Origin: Micromonospora echinospora | Lineage (GTDB): Bacteria > Actinomycetota > Actinomycetes > Mycobacteriales > Micromonosporaceae | Assembly: GCF_900091495.1 (NCBI RefSeq) | Contig: NZ_LT607413.1 | Coordinates: forward strand, 3,286,001-3,350,000 | Length of the DNA stretch: 64,000 nt | Reading direction: 5' to 3' | Shown: in pieces, positions 31,923-39,916 of the stretch | How positions within the stretch are numbered: the first letter of the stretch is position 1 | Layout: each line of letters begins with the position of its first letter | The notes under the pieces: generated by a model | The model's input: the letters and a program-made list of their open reading frames with translations, nothing else | Database searches by the model: none | Told to the model about the DNA's origin: nothing | Made by a program: the position numbers and the translations under genes

Positions 31923-33230
31923 TCAGTTCCCGCCGGTCACCATCCTCGACCATAGTGCCGGGAACTCGGGCATGGTCTTGGAGGTGCACGACACGTCGTC
32001 GAGTTCGACGCCCGGCACGGCCAGCCCGGTCACCGCGGCGGCGTGCGCCATCCGGTGGTCGTGGTACGTGCGGAACGCCCCGCCGCGCAGCGGCCGGGGC
32101 CGGATCTCCAGCCCGTCGGGGGACTCGGTGACGTCCGCGCCGAGTCCGGCGAACTCGCGGGCCAGCGCGGCGATCCGGTCGGTCTCGTGGCCCCGGATGT
32201 GCCCGACCCCGGTGAACGTCGACGGGGAGTCGGCGAGCATGGCGAGCGCGGTCAGCACCGGGGTCAGCTCGCTGACGTCGGAAAGGTCGGCGGTGATGCC
32301 GTGCACCGCGCCGGTGCCCCGCACGGTCAGCCCGGCCGTGGAGAGGCTCACCTCCCCGCCCATCTCGTGCAGCAGCGAGCGGAGCCGCTCGACCGGCTGG
32401 GCGCTGCTGCGCGGCCAGCCACGCAGGGTCACCTCGCCCCCGGTGACCAGCGCGGCGGCGAAGAACGGAACCGCGCCGGAGAGGTCCGGCTCGATCTCCC
32501 AGACCCGTCCGCTGAGCGGTCCGGGCTCGACCGTCCAGACGTCGGGCGTGCCGTCGTCCACGGCCGCGCCGGCGGCGCGGAGCATCTGCACGGTCATCCG
32601 CAGGTGCGGCGCGGACGGGACCGGCGGGCCCACGTGCCGGACCACCACACCCCGGTCGAAGCGCGGGGCGGCCAGCAGCAGCCCGGAGACGAGCTGGCTG
32701 GAGGCGGAGGCGTCGATGACGACCTCGCCGCCGGTCACCCGGCCGGTGCCGAGCACGGTCAGCGGCAGGCTTCCCGGACCGGTGACGTCGATCCGGACGC
32801 CGAGCGACCGAAGCGCCTCGACCAGCGGGCCGAGCGGGCGGGTCCGGGCCGCCGGGTCGCCGTCGAAGGTGACCCGGCCGTCGGTCAGCCCCGCGACGGG
32901 CGGGACGAAACGCATCACCGTGCCGGCCAGGCCGACGTCGACGTGCGCCGGGCCGACCAGCGGGTGCGGCCGGACCAGCCACCGGTCGTCGTCGGCGATC
33001 GACATGTGTGCGCCCATCGCCCGCAGCCCGCCGGCCATGAGTTCGGTGTCCCGGGCCCGGAGCGCCCCCAGCAGGGTGGATGGCCCGCTGGCCAGGGCGC
33101 CGAGCACCAGGGCCCGTGCGGTCAGCGACTTGGAGCCGGGCAGCCGGAGTGTCGCCGCGACCGGGTCGCTGGCGGTCGGTGCGGTCCACGGCTGCAACGG
33201 ACGGATCGCGGTCAGATTCCCCACGGTCAC
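31923..33230 (-). CDS. aroA: EPSP synthase (3-phosphoshikimate 1-carboxyvinyltransferase)
   Basis: A 435-residue enzyme of the shikimate pathway that condenses shikimate 3-phosphate with phosphoenolpyruvate. It carries LPGSKSLTARALVLGALA at residues about 28-45, the LAGTVMRF turn, and the RTYHDHRMAHA segment near the end. GTG at 33230 or 33224 are both possible starts. It is the first gene of an apparent operon with rsgA, hisN and an EamA transporter. It is divergent from the SRAP gene. Confidence 0.95.
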   Translation of the reverse strand: MTVGNLTAIRPLQPWTAPTASDPVAATLRLPGSKSLTARALVLGALASGPSTLLGALRARDTELMAGGLRAMGAHMSIADDDRWLVRPHPLVGPAHVDVGLAGTVMRFVPPVAGLTDGRVTFDGDPAARTRPLGPLVEALRSLGVRIDVTGPGSLPLTVLGTGRVTGGEVVIDASASSQLVSGLLLAAPRFDRGVVVRHVGPPVPSAPHLRMTVQMLRAAGAAVDDGTPDVWTVEPGPLSGRVWEIEPDLSGAVPFFAAALVTGGEVTLRGWPRSSAQPVERLRSLLHEMGGEVSLSTAGLTVRGTGAVHGITADLSDVSELTPVLTALAMLADSPSTFTGVGHIRGHETDRIAALAREFAGLGADVTESPDGLEIRPRPLRGGAFRTYHDHRMAHAAAVTGLAVPGVELDDVSCTSKTMPEFPALWSRMVTGGN

Positions 33231-33401
33231 ATTCTGCCGGGTTCCCGGCCCCGGTGGACGAAGCCGGCACGTCGCCTCCCGGTGGGCGGGACGCGGTCGT
33301 CCGCCGGTCGGGAGGGACGGGGTCGTCCGCCGTCGGCCGGAGCGGATCGCCCGCCGTCGGTGGGACGGTCGGGAGTCGGTCGGGCGGGTTAGCGTGTCCG
33401 C

Positions 33402-34130
33402 ATGTGCGGCAGGTACGCGACCACCCGTGGTTCCGGGACGCTGAGCCAGCTCTTCGAGGCGTACGACGACACCGACGGCCGGCTGCGGCCGGACTGGAAC
33501 GTCGCGCCGACCAAACCGGTGCCGGTGATCCGGGTCGACGACGAGGGGGCGCGGGCCCTGTCCCTGGCCCGCTGGGGGCTGCTGCCGCCGTGGGCGACGT
33601 CCCCGGCGGCCGGGGCGCGCATGATCAACGCTCGCGCGGAGACGGTGGCGACCAGCCGGGCGTACGCTGCCCCGTTCGCCCGCCGTCGTTGCCTGGTGCC
33701 CGCCGACGGCTGGTACGAGTGGGCCCGCACCGAGGGCGGCAAGCAGCCGTACTACCTGACCCGGACCGACGGCGACGTGCTCGCCCTCGCCGGGATCTGG
33801 TCGGTGTGGCGGGGCCCGGACGGCCCTCGTCTCACCTGTAGCGTGCTCACCACCGCCGCCCTGGGCGTGCTGGCCGACGTGCACGACCGGATGCCGGTGC
33901 TCCTTCCGCCGGATCGCTGGGGCCGGTGGCTCGCTCCCACCGCCGACCCGACCGCCCTGCTCGGCGCGGACGAGGACTGGCTGGCCGGGCTGGAGATCCG
34001 TCCGGTCGGACCGGCGGTGGGCAACGTCCGCAACGAGGGGCCGGAACTGACCGCCCGGGTGCCCGGTGTGCCGGTGCCGCGTCGCCGTCCGCCGGTGGCG
34101 GAGGCGGCCGACGAAATGACGCTGTTCTGA
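33402..34130 (+). CDS. SOS response-associated peptidase (SRAP/HMCES family)
   Basis: A 242-residue SRAP protein. The catalytic cysteine C2 follows the initiator Met (MCGRYA), and the other active-site features are present: the N in NVAPT, the E in WYEW and the H in DVHDRMPVLL. Family members form a DNA-protein crosslink with abasic sites in single-stranded DNA through C2. A short tail follows. It neighbours aroA as in mycobacteria (Rv3226c/Rv3227). Confidence 0.93.
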   Translation: MCGRYATTRGSGTLSQLFEAYDDTDGRLRPDWNVAPTKPVPVIRVDDEGARALSLARWGLLPPWATSPAAGARMINARAETVATSRAYAAPFARRRCLVPADGWYEWARTEGGKQPYYLTRTDGDVLALAGIWSVWRGPDGPRLTCSVLTTAALGVLADVHDRMPVLLPPDRWGRWLAPTADPTALLGADEDWLAGLEIRPVGPAVGNVRNEGPELTARVPGVPVPRRRPPVAEAADEMTLF

Positions 34131-34216
34131 ACGGCGTCAGCGCATTGTCGGGTGCTGATTTGCCAGAGTTGCGGACGAATCGTCGTGCGAATATCAGCCT
34201 ATTTTCCGGCAGACCC

Positions 34217-34246
34217 TTGTCCCGGTGTGTCCAAGTGCGATAGAAC
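34217..34246 (+). promoter_or_regulatory. Promoter of the WhiB gene at 34327
   Basis: TTGTCC (34217-34222) and TAGAAC (34241-34246) are 18 bases apart, which fits a housekeeping promoter. Transcription would start near 34253, about 12 bases before the palindrome at 34265. Confidence 0.55.
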
Positions 34247-34264
34247 ACAGCGCCGGTAGTGGGT

Positions 34265-34287
34265 GTCGATCGCACGGTGCGATCGAC
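34265..34287. promoter_or_regulatory. 23-bp palindromic operator before the WhiB gene
   Basis: GTCGATCGCAC (34265-34275), a central G, and its perfect inverse GTGCGATCGAC (34277-34287). It lies just past the likely transcription start and 39 bases before the ATG, where a bound dimer would block transcription. It could also be a leader hairpin. Confidence 0.65.
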
Positions 34288-34326
34288 CATCGCCGATCTA
34301 GCCGGTCCCACGGGGGAGGTGGGTTG

Positions 34327-34719
34327 ATGACTCGGGCGCGAATGCCCCGCCCGCACGAAGTGGCCGCCGCGCGCCGCGATCCGCGACTGTTGCGGGCCCT
34401 GCGCGAACGACGGCAGGACGACGCGTGGCGCACCAAGGGAACCTGCCGCAGCGTGGACCCGGAGACGTTCTTTCCGGCGCCGAACGAACCAGCCGATGCG
34501 GCGGTCGCGCTCTGCCGCACCTGTGAGGTGCAGGGGTCCTGTCTGGCCTGGGCGCTGGAGGCCGGGGACTACCACGGGGTGTGGGGTGGCACCACACCCC
34601 GGGAACGGCGGGCCATGCTGGTCGCCTGGCGCAGCGAGGTCGAGCCGGACCCGGACGCGGCCGACGAGGCCGGGCCGCCGGTCCGTGATCGCCTGCTCGC
34701 CCTGGTGCCGCTCTCCTGA
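34327..34719 (+). CDS. WhiB-family iron-sulfur regulator
   Basis: A 130-residue WhiB protein. Cluster ligands are C40, C63, C66 and C72, and the WhiB turn is GVWGG at 84-88, followed by basic residues and an acidic tail. It has no AT-hook and does not match WhiB1 or WhiB7 closely, so I leave the class open. Members bind a 4Fe-4S cluster and act with SigA. GGGGGAGGTG precedes the ATG at 34327. A 23-bp palindrome lies 39 bases upstream. Confidence 0.93.
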   Translation: MTRARMPRPHEVAAARRDPRLLRALRERRQDDAWRTKGTCRSVDPETFFPAPNEPADAAVALCRTCEVQGSCLAWALEAGDYHGVWGGTTPRERRAMLVAWRSEVEPDPDAADEAGPPVRDRLLALVPLS

Positions 34720-34753
34720 CACCCGCGCCGGTCGTCCGGAGCAGAATGGGCCG

Positions 34754-35422
34754 GTGCGACATCGCGTACAGGTCGAGACGCCCCGCGGCCCGGCGTGGCT
34801 GGACAGCGACCCGCCGGCCGGGCCGGCGACGAGCCTGCTCGTGCTGGGGCACGGCGCCGGCGGCGGGGTGGACGCGCCCGACCTGGTCGCGCTCCGGGAC
34901 GCAGCGGTGCCGGCAGGGGTCCTGGTCGTCCGGGTGACCCAGCCCTACCGCGTCGCGGGCCGGCGTGCCCCGGCACCGGCCGGTCACCTCGACGAGGCGT
35001 GGCGGGCCGTCCTGGCCGAGCTGCGTCGACTCCACCCCACGCCGACGCTCCTCGTCGGCGGACGCTCCAGCGGCGCGCGGGTGGCCTGTCGGACGGCCCA
35101 CGCGGTCGGTGCGTCGGGCGTGGTCGCCCTGGCGTTCCCGCTGCACCCGCCGGGCCGGCCGGAGCGGTCCCGGGCGGCGGAACTCGACACCGGGCTGCCG
35201 ACGCTGGTGGTCAACGGCGACCAGGACCCGTTCGGGGTGCCGGAGGCGGGACCGTCGGTGCGGGTGGTGGTCCGCCCAGGAGAACGACACGACCTGCGCG
35301 CCGACCCGACGGGCACCGCCGCGGTGGTGGTCGACTGGCTGCGCGCCCGGGGCTGGGCCCACGGTCGGCCCGGTCCTCCTGGACCGGACCGAGGGGGCAA
35401 CGGAAGCGTCGTTCGGCCGTGA
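34754..35422 (+). CDS. Alpha/beta-hydrolase family protein
   Basis: A 222-residue cytoplasmic hydrolase with LVLGHGAGGG as oxyanion-hole region, the nucleophile elbow GRSSGAR, the acid in NGDQDPFG and the histidine in ERHDL. It is of the small KANL3/TEX30-like type. GTG at 34754 starts 35 bp after the WhiB stop, so both may be in one transcript. Substrate unknown. Confidence 0.82.
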   Translation: MRHRVQVETPRGPAWLDSDPPAGPATSLLVLGHGAGGGVDAPDLVALRDAAVPAGVLVVRVTQPYRVAGRRAPAPAGHLDEAWRAVLAELRRLHPTPTLLVGGRSSGARVACRTAHAVGASGVVALAFPLHPPGRPERSRAAELDTGLPTLVVNGDQDPFGVPEAGPSVRVVVRPGERHDLRADPTGTAAVVVDWLRARGWAHGRPGPPGPDRGGNGSVVRP

Positions 35423-35608
35423 ACCGCCGGCCTCGCCGTGCCGTCACCGCCGGGCTCTCCCGGTCCCGCGCGCGTCCGGCCCGTGACCCCCGCCGAGGAC
35501 GGTTCGTTGCATCGATTGGTGCCGGCTCCCGTGGCGGGCACCGCCCTCCCAGGCCCTTCCTGGTCCCAGCGTTCACCCCCCGGTGCCGCTGGGGCCGGGA
35601 ACGGGGGC

Positions 35609-35636
35609 GGAATGCGCCGCCGGTGGGGCGGTGTTG
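35609..35636 (+). promoter_or_regulatory. SigR-type (autoregulatory) promoter of sigR
   Basis: GGAAT (35609-35613) and GTTG (35633-35636) are 19 bases apart, which fits the SigR consensus. The transcript would start near 35644 and contain the upstream GTG at 35679, matching the autoregulated p2 promoter of Streptomyces sigR. Confidence 0.65.
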
Positions 35637-35678
35637 CACCCCCTGGACGGGTTGCGGGACGACCGAGAGGGGTGACCG

Positions 35679-35867
35679 GTGTCGACCGGTACACGGAGCC
35701 GGGAACGGGACGAGCGTCGGCTGCGCCGGCTGCTGGACGGGCCCGCGTGGTCCGCGACGGCACCGGCGGGCGGGGTGAGCACGAGCACACCGGCGGAAAG
35801 TGAATCAGCGGACAGGTCCGTGCGCGTATTCTCGGCGGGAAGGCATCCGACGCGAGGGGATGTGCGG
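35679..35867 (+). other. In-frame N-terminal extension of SigR (long isoform)
   Basis: From GTG at 35679, with the ribosome site GAGAGGGG, 63 codons run without a stop into the sigma factor frame. The extension is rich in Arg, Ser and Thr and has no domain. In Streptomyces coelicolor the SigR' isoform is made in the same way from the autoregulated promoter and is quickly degraded by Clp protease. A -10 box TATTCT (35827-35832) lies inside the extension and would serve the short form. Confidence 0.65.
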
Positions 35868-36485
35868 TTGACCACCGAGAAGACGGACGAGCGCCGGGCG
35901 CGCTTCGAGCGCGACGCGCTGCCCTTCGTCGACCAGCTCTACGCGGCGGCGTTGCGGATGACCCGCAACCCGGCCGACGCGGAGGACCTGCTCCAGGAGA
36001 CGTTCCTCAAGGCGTACGCCGCCTTCCACCAGTTCGAGCAGGGGACGAATCTCAAGGCCTGGCTCTACCGGATCCTGACCAACACGTACATCAACTCCTA
36101 CCGGAAGCGGCAGCGGCAGCCGATCCAGGCGCCGACCGAGGAGATCACCGACTGGCAGCTCGCCGAGGCCGAGTCGCACACCTCCAGCGGTCTGCGTTCC
36201 GCCGAGACCGAGGCGTTGGACCGGCTCCCGGACACCGACGTCAAGGAAGCGCTGCAACAGCTTCCCGAGGAGTTCCGGCTGGCCGTCTACCTCACCGACG
36301 TCGAGGGCTTCTCCTACAAGGAGGTCGCCGACATCATGGGCACGCCCATCGGTACGGTGATGTCCCGACTGCACCGGGGTCGACGTAATCTGCGGAAGCT
36401 GCTGGAGCGCTACGCGGCGGATCGCGGTTTCTCCGCGGCCCGTTCCTCCGGTGGTTCGACCACCGCCGCCGGCCGGGAGGTGTGA
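35868..36485 (+). CDS. sigR: ECF sigma factor SigR/SigH (thiol stress)
   Basis: The short form is 205 residues from TTG at 35868 (GAGGGG lies 8 nt upstream; GTG at 35862 is an alternative). Region 2 has [20 protein letters not shown] and [25 protein letters not shown]; region 4 has [16 protein letters not shown] and [15 protein letters not shown]. These match SigR/SigH, which turns on thioredoxin, mycothiol and protease genes during disulfide stress. Its anti-sigma factor gene follows after one base. Two starts and two promoters appear to exist. GGAAT-N19-GTT sites also lie before mrx1 and a secreted protein gene in this window. Confidence 0.95.
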   Translation: MTTEKTDERRARFERDALPFVDQLYAAALRMTRNPADAEDLLQETFLKAYAAFHQFEQGTNLKAWLYRILTNTYINSYRKRQRQPIQAPTEEITDWQLAEAESHTSSGLRSAETEALDRLPDTDVKEALQQLPEEFRLAVYLTDVEGFSYKEVADIMGTPIGTVMSRLHRGRRNLRKLLERYAADRGFSAARSSGGSTTAAGREV

Positions 36486-36486
36486 C

Positions 36487-36774
36487 GTGAGCTGTGGGGA
36501 GCCCCACGAGACGGACTGCCGCGAGGTGCTCGCGGAGGTCTACCTCTACCTGGATCTGGAGTGCGCCGAGGAGCGCCGCCGGCTGATCCGCGACCACCTG
36601 GACGAGTGCAGTCCGTGCCTGCGGGAGTACGGCATCGAGCAGGAGGTCAAGGCACTGGTGGCCCGCTGCTGCGGCAACGAGACCGCCCCCGCCGAGCTGC
36701 GTGAGCGGCTGCGGATCCGGATCAGCGAGCTGGTCGTCTTCGAGACGTCCGAGTCCCGCGAACTGGCCGACTGA
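36487..36774 (+). CDS. rsrA: Zinc anti-sigma factor RsrA/RshA
   Basis: A 95-residue ZAS protein that holds SigR inactive while its thiols are reduced. The zinc motif HxxxCxxC is H37, C41 and C44; C11 is the further redox cysteine. Oxidation forms a disulfide, releases zinc and frees the sigma factor. GTG at 36487 lies one base after the sigR stop codon, so translation is coupled. A long hairpin terminator follows 52 bp downstream. Confidence 0.95.
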   Translation: MSCGEPHETDCREVLAEVYLYLDLECAEERRRLIRDHLDECSPCLREYGIEQEVKALVARCCGNETAPAELRERLRIRISELVVFETSESRELAD

Positions 36775-36826
36775 CCACGGGTCCGCGCTCCGCCGCCGGC
36801 AGGCGCGCGCCGCCCGACGAACGACG

Positions 36827-36873
36827 ACACACCGGTGGCCCGGGTCGGACTGCGACCCGGGCCACCGGTGTGT
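36827..36873. terminator. Bidirectional terminator between rsrA and bL37
   Basis: A perfect 21-bp stem (36827-36847 with 36853-36873) and a 5-nt loop between two convergent genes. It is the strongest hairpin seen in the window. Confidence 0.85.
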
Positions 36874-36915
36874 TGACGTCCCGACACGCGACCGGCGCTC
36901 GACCGGTCCCGTCGA

Positions 36916-36990
36916 TCAGGCGTTGGGGCGCTTGCCGTGGTTGGCGGAGCTCTTCTTACGGGCCTTCTTCTTACGGGCCTTCTTCGCCAT
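36916..36990 (-). CDS. Ribosomal protein bL37
   Basis: A 24-residue, extremely basic protein: MAKKARKKKARKK, a serine pair, and ANHGKRPNA. The ANHGKRPN ending and length match bL37, the very small 50S subunit protein seen in mycobacterial ribosome structures and largely restricted to actinobacteria. It has a strong ribosome site, GAGGAGGT, before the ATG at 36990. Its length falls below usual gene-calling limits, so it is easily missed. Confidence 0.88.
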   Translation of the reverse strand: MAKKARKKKARKKSSANHGKRPNA

Positions 36991-37322
36991 GGTGACCTCC
37001 TCGTGACGAGTCCTGGTCGGCCGCGGTACGACCGGGGAGCCGGTCGCACCGGTCTCTCGAACGCCTGCGGGCCGACCCGCTGATGCTAGTGCCGCTGGCC
37101 CCCGTCCCACCGGCTGGGGCGGGATCCGGCGGAACGGGTCGACTCCTGCGGTCCGCAGCCGGCCGGCGCGTTCGCCGTCACGTCGGCCGGCGCGTTCGCC
37201 GTCACGCCAGCCGTCGCCCGCGTGAACCGCGCGGCGGATCGACCGCCGCGCGTGCCGCGCGAGAGGCCGGCACGTGATTGGATACCGTTCGCAAGCAACC
37301 CGTGGAGAGGGAGGGCCGTCCG
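36991..37322. other. Divergent intergenic region of 332 bp
   Basis: It must carry the promoters of the bL37 gene (minus) and the biotinyl-domain gene (plus). The one distinct element is a tandem 24-bp repeat at 37161-37208. I see no further gene. Confidence 0.45.
37161..37208 (+). repeat. Tandem 24-bp duplication
   Basis: GGCCGGCGCGTTCGCCGTCA followed by CGTC (37161-37184) is repeated at 37185-37208 with only the last bases changed. It lies about 115 bp before the biotinyl-domain gene. It could be a recent slippage or a pair of protein-binding sites. Confidence 0.7.
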
Positions 37323-37538
37323 ATGGCCGAGGAGATCCGCGCCGAGATGGTGGCCAATGTCTGGAAGGTCGTCGCGTCGGCCGGGGACACCGTGTCCGAG
37401 GGGGACACGCTGGTGATTCTGGAGTCGATGAAGATGGAGATCCCGGTGGTGGCCGAGTGCGACGGTGTGGTCAAGCAGCTCGCGGTCAACGAGGGTGACG
37501 TCGTCCAGGACGGCGACCTGATCGCGGTGATCGACTGA
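37323..37538 (+). CDS. Biotin/lipoyl attachment protein (TB7.3-like)
   Basis: A 71-residue single-domain carrier. The attachment lysine is K37 in ESMKMEI, with the usual flanking Gly turns (AGDTVSEGD and NEGDVVQDGD). The MKM triplet indicates biotin rather than lipoate. The counterpart in mycobacteria, TB7.3 (Rv3221c), is also beside the SigH/anti-sigma pair. It should carry carboxyl groups, but the partner carboxylase is not nearby. ATG at 37323 follows GGGAGGG. Confidence 0.92.
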   Translation: MAEEIRAEMVANVWKVVASAGDTVSEGDTLVILESMKMEIPVVAECDGVVKQLAVNEGDVVQDGDLIAVID

Positions 37539-37639
37539 CGATTCTCCCGGTCGCGGGTCGGACGGCGGACCGGGTCCGTCCCATGCCGGGGCGCTCTCCC
37601 GGCAGTTCGGTGGAATTCCCCTGACGCAACTTCGTCATC

Positions 37640-37667
37640 GGAATGACTTATTCGTGACGAGACGTTG
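37640..37667 (+). promoter_or_regulatory. SigR-type promoter before a secreted protein gene
   Basis: GGAAT (37640-37644) and GTTG (37664-37667) are 19 bases apart with C before GTTG. This is the same pattern as at sigR and mrx1. The start would be near 37675, leaving a leader of about 50 nt before the ATG at 37727. Confidence 0.65.
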
Positions 37668-37726
37668 ACTCTCATCGATGGGAATGCCAGGCTCGACGCA
37701 TCCACCGAACAGAGAACGGAGCTGTC

Positions 37727-38038
37727 ATGCGCATGTTCCGCAGGGCCCTCGCGGCCACCGCCGTCGCCGGTGCGTTCACGGCGTCGATGCTGGCGGGGGC
37801 CGCCCCGGCGTCCGCCGCCACCGAGGGCGCGCAGGCGGTCGGCTGGTACAACGGCTACGGGTCGAGCTCCACCTCCTCGATGGCCATCTACATGGCGGAG
37901 AACGACGCCAAGTGGAAGGCGGAACTGGCGGGCTTCAACGCGTTCCTCGACTGCCGGACGACCTACAGCAACGTCACGCAGTCCGGGCCGTACTTCTTCA
38001 ACGCGAACGTCCAGATCTACTGCTACAACTTCAGCTGA
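37727..38038 (+). CDS. Small secreted protein with two cysteines
   Basis: A 103-residue protein with a clear Sec signal peptide (basic MRMFRR, hydrophobic core, cleavage after about A30 in APASA). The mature part has about 73 residues, is rich in Tyr, Asn, Ser and Ala, contains two cysteines (DC and YCY) that could form one disulfide, and ends in NVQIYCYNFS. I recognise no family. It has its own SigR-type promoter and its own terminator, so it is a single-gene unit. Confidence 0.8.
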   Translation: MRMFRRALAATAVAGAFTASMLAGAAPASAATEGAQAVGWYNGYGSSSTSSMAIYMAENDAKWKAELAGFNAFLDCRTTYSNVTQSGPYFFNANVQIYCYNFS

Positions 38039-38054
38039 CGACCGGTCCTGCACG

Positions 38055-38088
38055 CGGCGCGTCCGTCGGTACGCCGACGGACGCGCCG
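38055..38088 (+). terminator. Terminator of the secreted protein gene
   Basis: A perfect 15-bp stem (38055-38069 with 38074-38088), a 4-nt loop, and no U-tract. It lies 17 bases after the stop codon. Confidence 0.75.
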
Positions 38089-38209
38089 TCGTACGTGCGG
38101 TTGTGCCCGGTCTCACCCGGTGCGCGGGCGCAACCAGCAGTTCCCCCGGCCCTCCCGGCGTAGGCTGACCACCCGGGTCGGCACGTCGGTCACGCACCCG
38201 GGGGAGCTC

Positions 38210-39916
38210 ATGAGCCAGGCCAAGCAGCCCGTCGCCGGACGTCCGAACGTCCGGCTCGTCCTCGTCGCCCTGATGATCGCGATGATGCTCGCGATGCTCG
38301 ACAACATGATCATCAGTACCGCGCTGCCGCGCATCGTCGGCGAGTTCGGTGGACTCGACCACTTCACCTGGGTGGTGACCGCGTACGTCCTCGGCACCAC
38401 CGTGTCCACGCCCATCTGGGGCAAGCTGGGCGACCTGTACGGCCGCAAGTCCGTTTTCCTCAGCTCGGTCGGCATCTTCCTGTTCGGCTCCGCCCTCTGC
38501 GGCACGGCCGGTTCGGCGATGCTGGGCGGCGCGGATAGCGGGATGGTCCAGCTCATCGCCTTCCGCTCGGTGCAGGGCCTGGGGGCCGGCGGACTGATGG
38601 TCGGCGTCATGGCGATCATCGGTGACCTGGTCCCGCCCCGGGAGCGGGGCCGCTACCAGGGTCTCTTCGCCGGCATCATGGCGATCGCCATGGTCGCCGG
38701 TCCGCTGGTCGGCGGGTTCATCACCGACCACCTTTCCTGGCGGTGGGCCTTCTACGTCAACCTCCCGCTCGGCGGGGTGGCCCTGGTGCTGCTGATCGTC
38801 ACCCTGCGTCTGCCCCGGTACCGCACCGAGCACCGGATCGACTGGCTGGGCGCGGCGCTGCTGTCGGCCGGCATCACCGGGCTGGTGCTGATCACCACGT
38901 GGGGCGGCAACGAGTACGCCTGGCTCTCCCCGCAGATCCTCGGCCTGGGCGCCGTCGCGCTGCTCGCTCTCGGCGGTTTCGTCCTGGTCGAGCGGCGGGT
39001 GACCGAGCCGATCCTGCCGCTGGGCCTGTTCGCGAACCGGAACTTCGCCCTGGTGTCGGTGGTGGGGTTCCTGCTGGGCTTCGCGATGTTCGGGTCGATG
39101 AACTTCCTGCCGCTGTACCAGCAGACCGTGCAGGGAGCCTCGGCCACCGAGAGCGGACTGCTCCTGCTGCCCCTGATGTTCGGCATGCTGGTGGTGTCGC
39201 TGGTCGTCGGCCGGGCCATCACGCGCACCGGCCGGTACCGGGTCTTCCCGGTCGTCGGCGGCGTGGTGATGACCGTGGGCGTGGCCCTGTTCACCCTGCT
39301 GGACGCCGGCACCAGCCGGGTGGAGGCCGGGTTCTACATGGTCGTGTTCGGGGCCGGCATGGGTTTCCTGATGCAGACCACGATGCTGATCGCGCAGAAC
39401 AGCGTCGAGCAGCGTGACCTCGGCGCGGCCAGCGGTGCGGCCACCTTCTTCCGCTCCATCGGCGGCTCGTTCGGCATCTCCCTCTTCGGCGCGGTCTTCG
39501 CCAACCGCCTCGCCGACTCGCCGGCCGGACCGGCGATCAGCGGTGGCACCAGCGAGCAGGGGGTGGATCCGGCCGCGTTGAACGCGCTCCCCGAGCAACT
39601 GCGGGCGACCGTGCTCGGTGGCCTGGCCGACTCCATCGCCCACGTCTTCGCCTGGGCGGTGGTCTTCACGGTGGCGGTCCCGGTGGTCGCCTGGTTCATC
39701 CGGGAGATCCCGCTCCGCTCCGGCCCCGAGATCCCTCCGGGCGACGGCACCGGAACGACGCCCTCCGGCGACGCGGGGACCACGCCTCCCGGCGACGCGG
39801 AGACCACGCCCTCCGGCGATGTGGGGACCACGCCCTCCGGGAGCGCCGGGGGCGGGGCACGTGGCGGCGCCGGAACCCGGGCCGGGGCGGTCAGTGCCGG
39901 CGGAGACGGCGGGTGA
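38210..39916 (+). CDS. EmrB/QacA-type (DHA2) MFS drug exporter
   Basis: A 568-residue transporter with about fourteen helices. MLDNMIISTALPRIVGEF in helix 1 is the DHA2 signature, WGKLGDLYGRK the loop 2-3 motif and GPLVGGFI the antiporter C motif in helix 5. Export of drugs or dyes by proton exchange is typical; the substrate is unknown. ATG at 38210 follows GGGGGAG. After the last helix (about residue 505) there is a Thr/Gly/Asp-rich tail encoded by tandem DNA repeats (39755-39841). The end overlaps the convergent TPR gene by 26 bp. Confidence 0.92.
   Translation: MSQAKQPVAGRPNVRLVLVALMIAMMLAMLDNMIISTALPRIVGEFGGLDHFTWVVTAYVLGTTVSTPIWGKLGDLYGRKSVFLSSVGIFLFGSALCGTAGSAMLGGADSGMVQLIAFRSVQGLGAGGLMVGVMAIIGDLVPPRERGRYQGLFAGIMAIAMVAGPLVGGFITDHLSWRWAFYVNLPLGGVALVLLIVTLRLPRYRTEHRIDWLGAALLSAGITGLVLITTWGGNEYAWLSPQILGLGAVALLALGGFVLVERRVTEPILPLGLFANRNFALVSVVGFLLGFAMFGSMNFLPLYQQTVQGASATESGLLLLPLMFGMLVVSLVVGRAITRTGRYRVFPVVGGVVMTVGVALFTLLDAGTSRVEAGFYMVVFGAGMGFLMQTTMLIAQNSVEQRDLGAASGAATFFRSIGGSFGISLFGAVFANRLADSPAGPAISGGTSEQGVDPAALNALPEQLRATVLGGLADSIAHVFAWAVVFTVAVPVVAWFIREIPLRSGPEIPPGDGTGTTPSGDAGTTPPGDAETTPSGDVGTTPSGSAGGGARGGAGTRAGAVSAGGDGG
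39755..39841 (+). repeat. 24-bp tandem repeats in the exporter gene
   Basis: Three full units and one partial unit of 24 bp (39755-39778, 39779-39802, 39803-39826, 39827-39841) encode repeats of TTPSGDVG type. Units differ by a few bases. The copy number probably varies by slippage and would change only the hydrophilic tail. Confidence 0.85.

Noticed and set aside
39755..39841. CRISPR array
   Set aside because: Units are directly adjacent without spacers and encode a protein tail in frame.
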